DNA of 64,000 nt from Oscillospiraceae bacterium (lineage in GTDB: Bacteria > Bacillota > Clostridia > Oscillospirales > Acutalibacteraceae). Position numbers and translations under genes: made by a program. The notes under the pieces were generated by a model, which did no database searches, was not told the DNA's origin, and worked only from the letters and a program-made list of their open reading frames with translations. The stretch spans positions 226,115 through 290,114 of the forward strand of contig SVQA01000001.1 in assembly GCA_015065545.1 (NCBI GenBank). Direction: 5' to 3'. Shown one piece after another: positions 26,140-35,292 of this stretch; position 1 is the first letter of the stretch, and every line of letters starts with the position of its first letter.

Positions 26140-26925
26140 TTATCTGCTGTAAATATGAGCAGAATAAGCCTCCAGAGTCATATCATAGCTACGCATTTTC
26201 TTTGCATGTTCAATTCCTACATAACGATAAATTGTATTGTCTGCAGTTCTGCCGGTTACATCCTCTTCGTTTTCAGGATAGCGTAAGATAAATCCGTAAT
26301 TCACACAGTACTTTGTAAGCCACTTACCTGCCTGTGTATCTTTAAACTCTCCTTCTTCATCGGTGGAGAATGTAATAAGAAGTCCAGTCTGACTTTCACT
26401 GCATCCTGCCTGAGGGCAAACCTTCTTTGTTTCAGACTCTGCTTTGATTTCGGAATAGTCATTATCCTTTTTGAGCTTTGCAAAGGTTTCTTTATAAAGT
26501 GTATCCTGCTCATCAAAAGAAACATAAGCTTTCTGCACCTTGATACTGATACCTTCTGCATTTGCGTCGCTTATCAGTTTATCTAAATCAGCAAAGGCAA
26601 ATTCTGACACACTTTGATTTCCAAAGGGTTTAAGTGCTGGTTTAAAATCCGACTGCAACGGATAGTTTTCGCTGACTATAAGCAAGAGCTCCTCATCGCT
26701 TACTGCAGGCTTTTCCTCCTGAGTCTGTAATATGGTGGTAGTTTCGGTTGTTTTTGAGTTATCACCTACAGTTTCTTTAAGAGGAAGAATTATTCCAAAC
26801 AGGACGACAGTTATAATCAAAATCGGAATAAGCACAAGAAGCACTGTGTTAAGCCATGCTCTTTCGCTTACCTTTCTGCCCCGTCTGTTGTATTTATTCT
26901 TTAAATCGTATCTTTTATAAGGCAT
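26140..26925 (-). CDS. VanY-like protein lacking the zinc ligands
   Basis: This 261-residue protein has a cytosolic basic head, one membrane helix (about 28-50), a Thr/Glu linker and a domain that follows the D,D-carboxypeptidase family VanY. GKWLTKYCVNYGFILRYPENEEDVTG and YRYVGIEHAKKM align well. The ligand motif SEHQTGLAVDV reads SESQTGLLITF here, so His and Asp are lost, and the EPWHYRYVG motif reads DNTIYRYVG, so the second His and the Glu are lost. It is unlikely to be an active metallopeptidase and may be a peptidoglycan-binding or scaffold protein. It lies just downstream of thrS. Confidence 0.82.
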   Translation of the reverse strand: MPYKRYDLKNKYNRRGRKVSERAWLNTVLLVLIPILIITVVLFGIILPLKETVGDNSKTTETTTILQTQEEKPAVSDEELLLIVSENYPLQSDFKPALKPFGNQSVSEFAFADLDKLISDANAEGISIKVQKAYVSFDEQDTLYKETFAKLKKDNDYSEIKAESETKKVCPQAGCSESQTGLLITFSTDEEGEFKDTQAGKWLTKYCVNYGFILRYPENEEDVTGRTADNTIYRYVGIEHAKKMRSYDMTLEAYSAHIYSR

Positions 26926-26935
26926 AATACACCTA

Positions 26936-28879
26936 TCAATTGATAACCTTTGTTTCGATTTCCTCTAAAGCTCTTGCAATGAATTCTTCAAGAGCCATAG
27001 CACCAAGGTCACCTGCTTTGCGTGCACGAACAGAGATTGTGTTGTTCTCTATATCTTTATCACCAAGGATAATCATATAAGGAACCTTCTCGAGCTGTGC
27101 TTCACGAATCTTGTAGCCGACCTTCTCGGATCTGTCGTCCATTTCTACACGCATACCCTTTGCTTCAAGAGCCTTCTTAACCTCCCATGCATAGTCCTGA
27201 TGTCTGTCAGCAATAGGAAGAATCTTAACCTGTGTAGGAGCAAGCCACATAGGAAATGCACCTGCATACTTCTCAATAAGAAGTGCAAGGGTTCTCTCAT
27301 AGCAACCGATAGAGGTACGGTGGATGATGTAGGGGTTCTTCTTTGAGCCATCCTTGTCAACATAAACCATACCGAATTTTTCTGCAAGAAGCTGGTCAAC
27401 CTGAATTGTGATAAGAGTATCCTCTTTGCCGTAAACATTCTTAATCTGAATATCAAGCTTAGGACCGTAGAATGCAGCCTCACCGATACCAATCTTATAC
27501 TGAATACCAAGATTATCAAGAATTTTGCCCATAACACCCTGAGCTTCGTCCCACTGCTCAACAGTACCGATGTACTTGTCTGTATCTGCAGGATCCCACT
27601 GAGAGAAACGGAAGGAAACATCCTCGTAAAGACCGAGAGTTTTGAGCATATAAACAGCAAGCTCAAGGCAGCTCTTAAACTCATCCTCAAGCTGTTCGGG
27701 AGTACACATAAGGTGACCCTCGGAGATAGTAAACTGTCTTACACGAATAAGTCCGTGCATTTCGCCGCTTGCTTCGTTTCTGAAGAGTGTGGAGGTTTCG
27801 TTATATCGAAGAGGAAGATCACGATAGGAACGACCTCTGTTAAGATATGCCTGATACTGGAAAGGACAAGTCATAGGACGCAGAGCAAATACCTCTTTGT
27901 CCACTTCCTCGTCACCCATAACAAACATACCGTCTTTGTAGTGATCCCAGTGACCCGATACTTTATATAGGTCAGACTTTGCCATATAGGGAGTCTTTGT
28001 AAGGAGCCAGCCTCTTCTCTGCTCCTCATCCTCAACAAAACGCTGAAGAAGCTGAATGATTCTTGCACCCTTGGGAAGAAGAATGGGCAATCCCTGACCG
28101 ATGAGTTCAGAGGTAGTAAAGAGCTCAAGTTCACGACCAAGCTTGTTGTGGTCACGAAGCTTTGCCTGCTCCATCATCTCAAGATACTCTTCAAGCTGAG
28201 AAGCCTTGGGGAATGCTGTACCGTAAACACGGCACATCTGGGCATTTGCGGCATCGCCTCTCCAATAAGCACCTGTGCAGGCTGTAAGCTCAAAAGCCTT
28301 GAGTACCGAAACATTCATAAGATGAGGACCGGCACAAAGGTCAACAAAATCACCCTGCTTATAGAAGCTGATATTCTCACCCTTGTCTGCGTGCTCCTGT
28401 GCAAGCTCAACCTTATAATCCTCGCCTAAATCAGTAAGATATTTAACTGCCTCAGCAGGTTCAAGCTCAAATTTCTCAAGCTCAATACCGGATTTTACGA
28501 TAGCCTTCATTTCTTTCTTGATAGCCTCAAGATCTTCCTGAGTGAAGGGCTTTTCTACATCAAAATCATAATAGAAGCCGTTATCAACAGCAGGACCTAT
28601 GCCAAGCTTTGCAGAAGGATAAAGATTCTTAACTGCCTGTGCAAGCACATGAGAGCAGGTATGCCAGAAAGCTTTTTTACCCTCTTCATCATCAAAAGTA
28701 AGAAGCTCTAATTTGCAGTCAGCAGTTAAGGGTGTACGAAGGTCATAAAGCACTCCGTCAATTTTGCAAGCGCAAACAGCCTTATAAAGACCCGCACCCA
28801 AAGATTTAGCTACATCAGCGGCAGTTGTATTTGCTTCAAATTCCTTTACAACTCCGCCTTTAAGTTCAACATTGATCAT
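26936..28879 (-). CDS. thrS: Threonyl-tRNA synthetase
   Basis: This 647-residue class II synthetase attaches threonine to tRNA-Thr. It has a TGS domain (about 1-60), the editing domain with HTCSHVLAQAVKNLY and CAGPH (metal ligands), and the class II core: motif 2 FRNEASGEMHGLIRVRQF, motif 3 GCYERTLALLIEKYAG, and the zinc ligands in MTCPF, MEH-like segments and the C-terminal anticodon-binding domain (VKILPIADRHQDYAWEV). Expression is controlled by the T-box leader directly upstream, so low charged tRNA-Thr raises its synthesis. Confidence 0.98.
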   Translation of the reverse strand: MINVELKGGVVKEFEANTTAADVAKSLGAGLYKAVCACKIDGVLYDLRTPLTADCKLELLTFDDEEGKKAFWHTCSHVLAQAVKNLYPSAKLGIGPAVDNGFYYDFDVEKPFTQEDLEAIKKEMKAIVKSGIELEKFELEPAEAVKYLTDLGEDYKVELAQEHADKGENISFYKQGDFVDLCAGPHLMNVSVLKAFELTACTGAYWRGDAANAQMCRVYGTAFPKASQLEEYLEMMEQAKLRDHNKLGRELELFTTSELIGQGLPILLPKGARIIQLLQRFVEDEEQRRGWLLTKTPYMAKSDLYKVSGHWDHYKDGMFVMGDEEVDKEVFALRPMTCPFQYQAYLNRGRSYRDLPLRYNETSTLFRNEASGEMHGLIRVRQFTISEGHLMCTPEQLEDEFKSCLELAVYMLKTLGLYEDVSFRFSQWDPADTDKYIGTVEQWDEAQGVMGKILDNLGIQYKIGIGEAAFYGPKLDIQIKNVYGKEDTLITIQVDQLLAEKFGMVYVDKDGSKKNPYIIHRTSIGCYERTLALLIEKYAGAFPMWLAPTQVKILPIADRHQDYAWEVKKALEAKGMRVEMDDRSEKVGYKIREAQLEKVPYMIILGDKDIENNTISVRARKAGDLGAMALEEFIARALEEIETKVIN

Positions 28880-28899
28880 TATTATACATCCTCTCTAAA

Positions 28900-29150
28900 A
28901 AATAAAAACCGCCCGATAGCCCTTCGGCATATCGGGACGGCGATAAAATACGACGTGGTTCCACCCAACTTCGATACTAAAAAATAGCATCCTCAAAAGC
29001 ATATAACGCTGCTCAAACGCCGCACCATTTCCTGTGCAGACTCCAAGGTGGTAGAACACAAAGCCTTACCGCAGACATCTCAGCTTAAAGTCTGCTCTCT
29101 GAAGGTAGGTTAAATGTGACATTGTCCTCGTCAAAGTTCAATATTGATTA
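28900..29150 (-). promoter_or_regulatory. Threonine T-box riboswitch of thrS
   Basis: The minus-strand leader has the canonical T-box GGGTGGAACCACG (28954-28966), which pairs with the acceptor end of uncharged tRNA. Upstream are stem I elements: AGAGAGC and GCTG loops, and an ACC codon at 29047-29052 (two adjacent copies), the likely Thr specifier. A terminator follows: CCGTCCCGATA with TATCGGGCGG (28909-28940) and TTTTTATTTTTT. Binding of uncharged tRNA-Thr should favour the antiterminator. The precise specifier register is my reading. Confidence 0.93.
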
Positions 29151-29156
29151 TCAAAA

Positions 29157-29185
29157 ATCATAGCACTAAACTTTAAAATTGTCAA
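29157..29185 (-). promoter_or_regulatory. Promoter of the thrS T-box transcript
   Basis: On the minus strand TTGACA (29180-29185) and TATGAT (29157-29162) are 17 bp apart. The start would be near 29150, where the T-box leader begins. Confidence 0.85.
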
Positions 29186-29217
29186 TCATAATTTGATAAT
29201 TTTAAAATATTTTAAAC

Positions 29218-30624
29218 TCACACAATTCCTGCAAGCTTTTTCTGAATCCAGGTTGCATCCTTTACATTTACCGTACCGTTAAAATCAACATCAGCTCGAA
29301 GCTGTGATGAAAAATCAAGGGTAAGAAGTCCGGCGGTAGCTTTCTGGATATGAGTAGCATCCTTGATATTAAGCTTTGTGTCCATATTGGCATCACCAAT
29401 CTGATTGACAGCAAAGCCTCTATCCTTTAGCTCATTTGCCGCAAAAGCATTAAGCTTACAATAAACAGAAAGTTTTGACACTCCCTTAAACGCTGTATCA
29501 TCAATCTTCTTTACTGTATCGGGAATAGATATTTCTGCAAGTGACGAGCAGTTATAAAAAGCAAGTTCACCGATACTTTCAGTCTCTGAAGAAATCATTA
29601 CGGATTTAAGTGCTGTGCAGTTAGCAAACATTCCCCTGCTTATTTCTGCATCCGAAAGAATATGGGCAGTTTTAAGCTTTGTACAGCCAAAGAAAACACT
29701 CTCTCCCAAAATCTTTGTAGCCACAGGTATTTTTACCGATTCAAGAGCGGTACAACCGCTGAATGCTTCCTTATCAAGAAGAAGGAGATTATTGGGGAGT
29801 GTTATATCTTTAAGTGCAGTACAGCCTGCAAATGCACGCATACCAATACCGCTGAGATTTGCAGGAAGAGTTACGGATGTAAGCTTGGTATTATTATAAA
29901 AAGCACCTGCCGCAATCTGTTTAACTGTATCAGGCACCTTTGGGGTAGCAGATGCACCTGAATATTTTACCAAGATACCGTTTCCAAGCACTAAAAATTC
30001 GTTTGTATTTGATTTAAGATATGACGTACCCTCAAATGCAAACGGACCGATATAAGAAACCTGAGAGGATACCGAAACACTTTTCAGACCTGAACAGTTA
30101 TAAAAAGCACCCTCTCCTATTGATGTTACTCCATCGGGAATTGTTACCGAGGTAACAGCGGTATTACCGCTCAAGGCATAAGGAGCAACAGCTTCCACAT
30201 TAGAAGGGATTGTATAGCTGCCCTTTGCTTTGCTGTTTACAAGAACAGTGCCCATAACCAAATCGGTTTTATCGTAATTTATTAAAAATGGCGTTGCAAA
30301 GAAAGCATAAGCACCGCAAGCGGTTACATTATCATAACCTGAAACACTATCAAGAGATGTACAACCTTTGAACGCTTCGTTACCGATTACAGATACATTA
30401 TTAAGATTTACTGACTTTACTTTTGTGTTTCCCGAAAAAGCATTGTCTGCAATACTATAAACCGCTGAGGGAATAATAACCGATGTTGCACTGCCCTTAT
30501 AGCTTTTAAGTACACCGTTTTCAATAACAAAATCCTCGGATGCAGAAGCAGAAAAAGGAAAAACCGAAAAGCAAAAAGCCATAACAAGTATTATACAAAT
30601 AAAACTACGGAATCTGTTTTTCAT
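29218..30624 (-). CDS. Secreted BspA-type LRR protein with dockerin
   Basis: This 468-residue protein has a signal peptide (about 1-29, ending in SASAS), then about a dozen LRR_5 repeats of the TpLRR/BspA kind (NAFSGNTKVKSVNL, EGAFYNCSGLKSVSV, IGELAFYNCSSLAEI). At the C-terminus GDANMDTKLNIKDATHIQKA and ADVDFNGTVNVKDATWIQKK are the two calcium loops of a type I dockerin, so it should dock to a cohesin scaffold. That points to a cellulosome-like or amylosome-like system in this organism. BspA-type repeats usually bind host or bacterial surfaces. A clear terminator lies ahead of it toward the neighbouring gene. Confidence 0.9.
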   Translation of the reverse strand: MKNRFRSFICIILVMAFCFSVFPFSASASEDFVIENGVLKSYKGSATSVIIPSAVYSIADNAFSGNTKVKSVNLNNVSVIGNEAFKGCTSLDSVSGYDNVTACGAYAFFATPFLINYDKTDLVMGTVLVNSKAKGSYTIPSNVEAVAPYALSGNTAVTSVTIPDGVTSIGEGAFYNCSGLKSVSVSSQVSYIGPFAFEGTSYLKSNTNEFLVLGNGILVKYSGASATPKVPDTVKQIAAGAFYNNTKLTSVTLPANLSGIGMRAFAGCTALKDITLPNNLLLLDKEAFSGCTALESVKIPVATKILGESVFFGCTKLKTAHILSDAEISRGMFANCTALKSVMISSETESIGELAFYNCSSLAEISIPDTVKKIDDTAFKGVSKLSVYCKLNAFAANELKDRGFAVNQIGDANMDTKLNIKDATHIQKATAGLLTLDFSSQLRADVDFNGTVNVKDATWIQKKLAGIV

Positions 30625-30641
30625 AATTATCCTCCGTTAAT

Positions 30642-30675
30642 TAAGAACAAAAAGGGCGGATAATTTCCGCCCTTT
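30642..30675 (-). terminator. Terminator between the membrane-protein and LRR genes
   Basis: AAAGGGCGGA and TCCGCCCTTT form a 10-bp stem (30651-30675) followed on the minus strand by TTTTTGTTCTT. It closes the gene ending at 30681. Confidence 0.88.
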
Positions 30676-30680
30676 TGAAA

Positions 30681-32237
30681 TTATTTATCATCGGGAGCAT
30701 CTCCGCCCTGAATACTGATGATGAGCTTGTCGATTTCATCAAGACGCTCTTCATAGCTTTTCTTTGCGTGAACTGCTTCGGTTTCGGATTCTTCAGAATC
30801 AAGGATGAAGGCGGAAACATCTTCATCCAAGGGGTTTGAACTTGCACCGCTGACACCTGAATCAACCGAGAGAATGAACTCGTCATCCTCGTACATAATA
30901 GCTTCTCTTGTAGTAGGACCCTTTGGCTTTTCGCCCTTTGTCTCAGGTGCAAAGGAAGGTTCTACTCTCTTTGAGTTGCCATCTAAAATCATTTCACTTT
31001 CACTTCCTGCTTCAATTGTTTCGTTAGCGTCAGACTTAATATCCTGCTTTTTTGCAACTTTAAAAAGTTCATCAGCCACAGATTCATCTTCTGACAATTC
31101 ATCTTCAGAAGATGAATTGTCAAATACAGCAGATTCTACACTATCGTCATCTTCCTGAGCAATTCTTACAACACCGTTAAAAACTGCAGAAGGAATTGTG
31201 GACTCCTCATCCTTCGCATCATCTGTAAGCTCGTCTTCCTGTACTTCGTCAACGATGTTTTCTTCAATCTCGGTAATATCATCAACTGTAGAAGCTATCT
31301 GTTCTTCACTATCATAATCCTCTGAAGAAGTATCTTCTTCAGTTTCTTCAACAATCTCGGTGTCGTCGTAATATTCGCTTTCAAACTCATTTTCATCATC
31401 CTCTGTGCCAAGGATAATCTGCTCATCAACAGTTTTTGAGCGAAAAGAAAGCTCTGCCACAAAACCCATTGCATAAAGAGCAATAAAAGCATAAGCTATA
31501 GCAGGAACAAGATTAAGTGCTACAAAGGAATCATCATAAATAACATCAAAAATCTGGCTGATGCTGTAAACAAAAGAAATTACAACAGCAGGTAAGCCAA
31601 AGTTTATTGCAGATTTAACGGAGTTCTTAACAGGAATTACTGCGTGAATCATTGTAACATTCACAAAGAACATAGCCAATGCAACAAACATTATAAGGTC
31701 TAAGGAACCGCCTGCTGCAACGGGTGTAGCTGTGTTATTGAGGAATCTGTCAATAAGATGTGCAGCACACCAAAGGGGCATTACCAGATAAAGCAAAGAT
31801 ATTTTCTTGGTTGAATTTGCACCCGAGAAGTGATTAAGACCAAGATAGAGCATTGTTACACCGCCCACACCTGTAAGCAAAACAGTGATGATAGACATAA
31901 ACTTAACTGGGTCGGCAGAGTTTACCATATTTGTTACATCAAATGCCGCATTTGCCGCCATAGCCAAAGCCGCACCGACTGAAACAACACCGCAGAAATA
32001 GTTTTTTCTGAGTAAGTGTGCAGGTGACATTTTGCGGTCAAAAAGAGATATTACAAAGCAGGCAAGGAATAATCCGAGAACTGAAAATGCAATAATCTCT
32101 GCAACACCGTTACGATTTGTTGCAAGAAATTCTGTTACGGAATCGGGATAGAGTCCATTGAAGAGTGCAATCGCAACCGACAAAAGACAAACCGGAACGA
32201 ACAGAATCCATTTGATTAAAGAACTAACTGATTTCAT
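30681..32237 (-). CDS. Membrane protein with long acidic cytosolic tail
   Basis: The 518 residues fall in two halves: eight or so membrane segments over about 1-270, then a strongly acidic, low-complexity tail (about 275-518) rich in Glu, Asp and Ser, ending in a helix (YEERLDEIDKLIISIQ). No transport or catalytic motif is visible in the membrane part (short hydrophilic links, FSGANSTKK). I recognise no named family; similar proteins occur in Ruminococcaceae. It may be a localisation or scaffold factor, but that is a guess. It is monocistronic. Confidence 0.78.
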   Translation of the reverse strand: MKSVSSLIKWILFVPVCLLSVAIALFNGLYPDSVTEFLATNRNGVAEIIAFSVLGLFLACFVISLFDRKMSPAHLLRKNYFCGVVSVGAALAMAANAAFDVTNMVNSADPVKFMSIITVLLTGVGGVTMLYLGLNHFSGANSTKKISLLYLVMPLWCAAHLIDRFLNNTATPVAAGGSLDLIMFVALAMFFVNVTMIHAVIPVKNSVKSAINFGLPAVVISFVYSISQIFDVIYDDSFVALNLVPAIAYAFIALYAMGFVAELSFRSKTVDEQIILGTEDDENEFESEYYDDTEIVEETEEDTSSEDYDSEEQIASTVDDITEIEENIVDEVQEDELTDDAKDEESTIPSAVFNGVVRIAQEDDDSVESAVFDNSSSEDELSEDESVADELFKVAKKQDIKSDANETIEAGSESEMILDGNSKRVEPSFAPETKGEKPKGPTTREAIMYEDDEFILSVDSGVSGASSNPLDEDVSAFILDSEESETEAVHAKKSYEERLDEIDKLIISIQGGDAPDDK

Positions 32238-32409
32238 TATGTACTCCTTCCAAAATCAAAAAACAATCGGATAAACTAAACTTAAGAATAATCAAATGAT
32301 TTATCCAATATATTATGTACATATACATATTTATTTTATTCCAAACCATATCCATTGTCAAGGCATTTAAGGTTAATTAAAGATCAGGAATTAATTATTA
32401 GGTGATATT

Positions 32410-33021
32410 ATGAAAAAATTGACTATAATCTGTTTTTGTCTGCTGATACCAATTATAATCATTCCCCTGACATCTGTAATAAATTTAAATAAAACCCACA
32501 AAACCGAAGAGGCAACTCATATATCAACTAATGATGAAGTGGATGTTTATGAGCTTTCAGAGGAAGAAGCCGATTATATTGCCTGCAATGCAATGATGTA
32601 TATTAATGAAAACACCCATAATGGCACAAAGGAAGCCTTGATTGCAATATGCCGCAATAACTTTCTTTTCGAGGAAGAAAACAATATTTCTCACAAAGAA
32701 ATAAAAATTGCGAATTACAGCGACACCTTACTTAAAGAATTAAAAGAAACTTTAAAAAAAGAAATTAAAATATTCCTTGACAAAAACAGAGTGTATATAC
32801 CAATAGAAGAAATTTCCGCAGGGTTCATTGCGACAAGTGACGAATACCCGTATATATCCCCTGTTGCGTCGCCTTGGGATGTTTTTAACGAAAAATACAG
32901 CAAAGAAGTAAGCCAAAATTGCGGAATAAGCGTTGCAGGCATAAACTATCTTTGCGAAAAAGGCTATGATTCTTTGGAAGCACTGAAATGGTATCTTCCG
33001 AACTTCACCATTAAAAGTTGA
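32410..33021 (+). CDS. Short SpoIID-like protein
   Basis: This is a 203-residue protein with an N-terminal membrane anchor (about 5-25). ENTHNGTKEALIAICRNNF aligns with the SpoIID motif around its catalytic Glu: here Glu67, with EAL eight residues later as in B. subtilis SpoIID (Glu88). SDEYPYISPVASPWD matches the family's PYLxSVxSPWD, and VAGINYLCEKGYDSLEALKWYLPN matches the final GANxMAxxG helix region. SpoIID is a lytic transglycosylase that acts in forespore engulfment with SpoIIM and SpoIIP. This copy is about 140 residues shorter than typical and lacks the central catalytic-loop region, so activity is doubtful. Confidence 0.68.
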   Translation: MKKLTIICFCLLIPIIIIPLTSVINLNKTHKTEEATHISTNDEVDVYELSEEEADYIACNAMMYINENTHNGTKEALIAICRNNFLFEEENNISHKEIKIANYSDTLLKELKETLKKEIKIFLDKNRVYIPIEEISAGFIATSDEYPYISPVASPWDVFNEKYSKEVSQNCGISVAGINYLCEKGYDSLEALKWYLPNFTIKS

Positions 33022-33023
33022 GA

Positions 33024-33054
33024 AAAGGCACCGCATTACTTTTGCGGTGCCTTT
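33024..33054. terminator. Shared terminator between convergent genes
   Basis: AAAGGCACCGCA (33024-33035) pairs with TGCGGTGCCTTT (33043-33054). It serves the SpoIID-like gene (plus) and the carboxypeptidase gene (minus). Confidence 0.88.
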
Positions 33055-33058
33055 AAGC

Positions 33059-34378
33059 TTACATTCTTCTGTACTTCTTTACTCTGCGTCTTTTATTCTT
33101 TGTTCTTATATGAGAGATAAGTGCTATATAAATAATAAGAAGCACTACAGCAATACCCACTGCAATCCAGAATTGCCATGAATTAAGAACAGATTTAAAC
33201 ACGTGAACTGTATAGGTAATGTCGCTTTTCTCTACATCCTCGCCTGCTACCAGATCTACTGTTTTAAGAGCATCATCCTTGTAATACACGGTAACAGAAC
33301 CGATGACATCACCCTTCTTAACAGGTGCATCAACACTTTCTGGAGCATCACAGACAAGCTTTACATCCTCTTCGTTTCGCTCCTTAGGAAGAATAGAGTA
33401 AACATTTTCTATAGGATAAAGAAGGATTGAGTCTGTGTCGTTTGAAAAATTGACATTCACCTCACAGCCCGGAGTTTCTGTTACAAGGGTTCTTGCCAGT
33501 TCAAGCTGTGTTAAAGCCCAGCGAAGAAGCCCTTTTGCATCGGTCATTGCTCCGTTATGGTCGGAATTCTCGTAAGGTGCACCCATACATATACACATAT
33601 ATGCATATCCGTCAGCAATGCCAGTTGTAATCAGGCACCTGCCTGCTTCGTCGGTTGTGCCTGTTTTAACACCTTTTGCATAGGTGTAGTAATAATCTCC
33701 GCCACGGTTAACGTCAATCATATAGTTTGTTGTTACCAGAGGGTAGTCGTCACCCTCGCAGTAATAAGTAGCTGTGTTGGTGATTTCTGCAAACAAGGGT
33801 AATGCAAGAGCGTAGGTTGTGATTTTATAGAGATCTCTTGCAGTTGAGTAGTGGTCAGCATCGTGAAGTCCGTGAGGATTTACAAAGTGGGTATTTTCGC
33901 AACCAAGCTCTTTTGCTTTTTTATTCATCATCTCTACAAACTTATCGGTGTCACCTTTACCCACATAATCTGCAAGCACCAAAGCCGCATCATTACCTGA
34001 GTTTACCATCATACAATAAAGAAGATCTATAACGGTAACACTCTCGCCCACCTTATAATCAAGACCGGACATACTGCTGCCTGTACCAAGAAGAGGATTG
34101 AGAACTTCCTGACGGATTTCCACACGGGTGTTGTAAACATCCTCAATATTCTCATAGGCAACTATGTATGTCATAATCTTTGTAAGCGATGCAGGAAAGC
34201 GTACCTCGTCTGCATTTTTCTCCAAAACAGGAATGCCTGTGTCCATATTTACAAGCAAAACCGTTTCCGACTCCAAAGGCTCGCTGTAATCAAACGATAT
34301 AGCCAAAGCACTGAAGGTTGTACCTAATATTATAATAAGTGCCACCATAAGCGAAAGCACTCTAAAAAATCTTTTCAT
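33059..34378 (-). CDS. D-alanyl-D-alanine carboxypeptidase (S11)
   Basis: This is a low-molecular-weight penicillin-binding protein of the DacA/DacF type that trims pentapeptides in peptidoglycan. It has a signal peptide, the active-site tetrad SLTK (nucleophile Ser), SGN, KTG in GVKTGTTDEAGRC, and a C-terminal beta domain followed by a membrane helix and basic tail (KNKRRRVKKYRR). I prefer the ATG at 34378, which has AAAGGGA at a better distance than the ATG at 34384. The 439 residues suit the family. Sporulating clostridia often carry several such enzymes. Confidence 0.94.
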   Translation of the reverse strand: MKRFFRVLSLMVALIIILGTTFSALAISFDYSEPLESETVLLVNMDTGIPVLEKNADEVRFPASLTKIMTYIVAYENIEDVYNTRVEIRQEVLNPLLGTGSSMSGLDYKVGESVTVIDLLYCMMVNSGNDAALVLADYVGKGDTDKFVEMMNKKAKELGCENTHFVNPHGLHDADHYSTARDLYKITTYALALPLFAEITNTATYYCEGDDYPLVTTNYMIDVNRGGDYYYTYAKGVKTGTTDEAGRCLITTGIADGYAYMCICMGAPYENSDHNGAMTDAKGLLRWALTQLELARTLVTETPGCEVNVNFSNDTDSILLYPIENVYSILPKERNEEDVKLVCDAPESVDAPVKKGDVIGSVTVYYKDDALKTVDLVAGEDVEKSDITYTVHVFKSVLNSWQFWIAVGIAVVLLIIYIALISHIRTKNKRRRVKKYRRM

Positions 34379-34511
34379 ATCCATTCCCTTTCCCCAAAAA
34401 CAGCCTTATGACCTTTACAACAGCACAAAGCTATGATAATATAAATGTATTATACAATAGAGTTATTATGATTTCAATGTATTATGGGATTTTTTCTAAG
34501 GAGTTTTTCAG

Positions 34512-35198
34512 GTGATTTATATTACAGGAGATACCCACGGGGATATAAAGAGATTCAAAAAAAGAGAGCTTAAGAAGCTTTCAAAAAAAGACTACCTTAT
34601 TGTATGCGGTGATTTCGGTTTTTTATGGGATGAAAGTGAAACGGAAAAAGAAAATCTTGAAATTTTAAAAGCACAGAAATACACCATACTTTTCGTAGAC
34701 GGAACTCACGAAAACTTTGATTTGCTGGAGTCCTATCCCACTACCGATTTCTGCGGAAGCAAAGCAACCAAAATTGCAAAGAACATCTATCACCTGCAAA
34801 GAGGAGAGATTTACCAAATAGAAGGTAAATTCATTTTTACCTTTGGCGGCGGTGTAAGCTCGGATCTGACACAGATTATGGATTCAAGCAACTGGTATGA
34901 ACGAGAGCTTCCTACGGAAAGCGAAATGCAAAAAGCGGTCAACAACCTAAAAAATTACAACTGTGAGGTTGACTACATAATAACCCACGAAACCTCCTCA
35001 ACCTATAAGCACAAAATCTGGCATAACTGCAAAACCTCGGAGATTAACGATTTTCTTGAATATCTTGCCACTCAAGTAAGCTTTGAGAAATGGTTTTTTG
35101 GTAATCTGCACGTAGACTTTGCAGTTGATGAAAAAGCCTTTGCAGTTTTTGAGGAGATTATCCCAATTGACGGAATCAGAAAAAATCGCAAATTCTGA
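34512..35198 (+). CDS. Metallophosphoesterase
   Basis: This 228-residue calcineurin-like phosphoesterase begins at GTG 34512, 8 nt after AAGGAG. Metal-binding motifs are in order: DTHGD (about 7-11), CGDFG, GTHE (GNHE in most relatives), THE, and GNLHVD in place of the usual GHxH. It should act on a small phosphoester or nucleotide, and its position does not fix the substrate. The altered fourth and fifth motifs hint at a divergent subgroup. It is alone on the plus strand and ends at a strong terminator. Confidence 0.85.
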   Translation: MIYITGDTHGDIKRFKKRELKKLSKKDYLIVCGDFGFLWDESETEKENLEILKAQKYTILFVDGTHENFDLLESYPTTDFCGSKATKIAKNIYHLQRGEIYQIEGKFIFTFGGGVSSDLTQIMDSSNWYERELPTESEMQKAVNNLKNYNCEVDYIITHETSSTYKHKIWHNCKTSEINDFLEYLATQVSFEKWFFGNLHVDFAVDEKAFAVFEEIIPIDGIRKNRKF

Positions 35199-35218
35199 TA
35201 TTTATTATAAGTAATGTT

Positions 35219-35247
35219 TAAAGGGCACTCGTAATGAGTGCCCTTTA
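35219..35247. terminator. Terminator after the phosphoesterase gene
   Basis: AAAGGGCACTC pairs with GAGTGCCCTTT around TAAT-like loop bases (35219-35247), followed by AATTTTTGGG. It also faces the serpin gene across the REP-like element. Confidence 0.85.
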
Positions 35248-35292
35248 ATTTTTGGGATAGTACAGAACCCCTCCCCTATACTTTGTTTTTTT

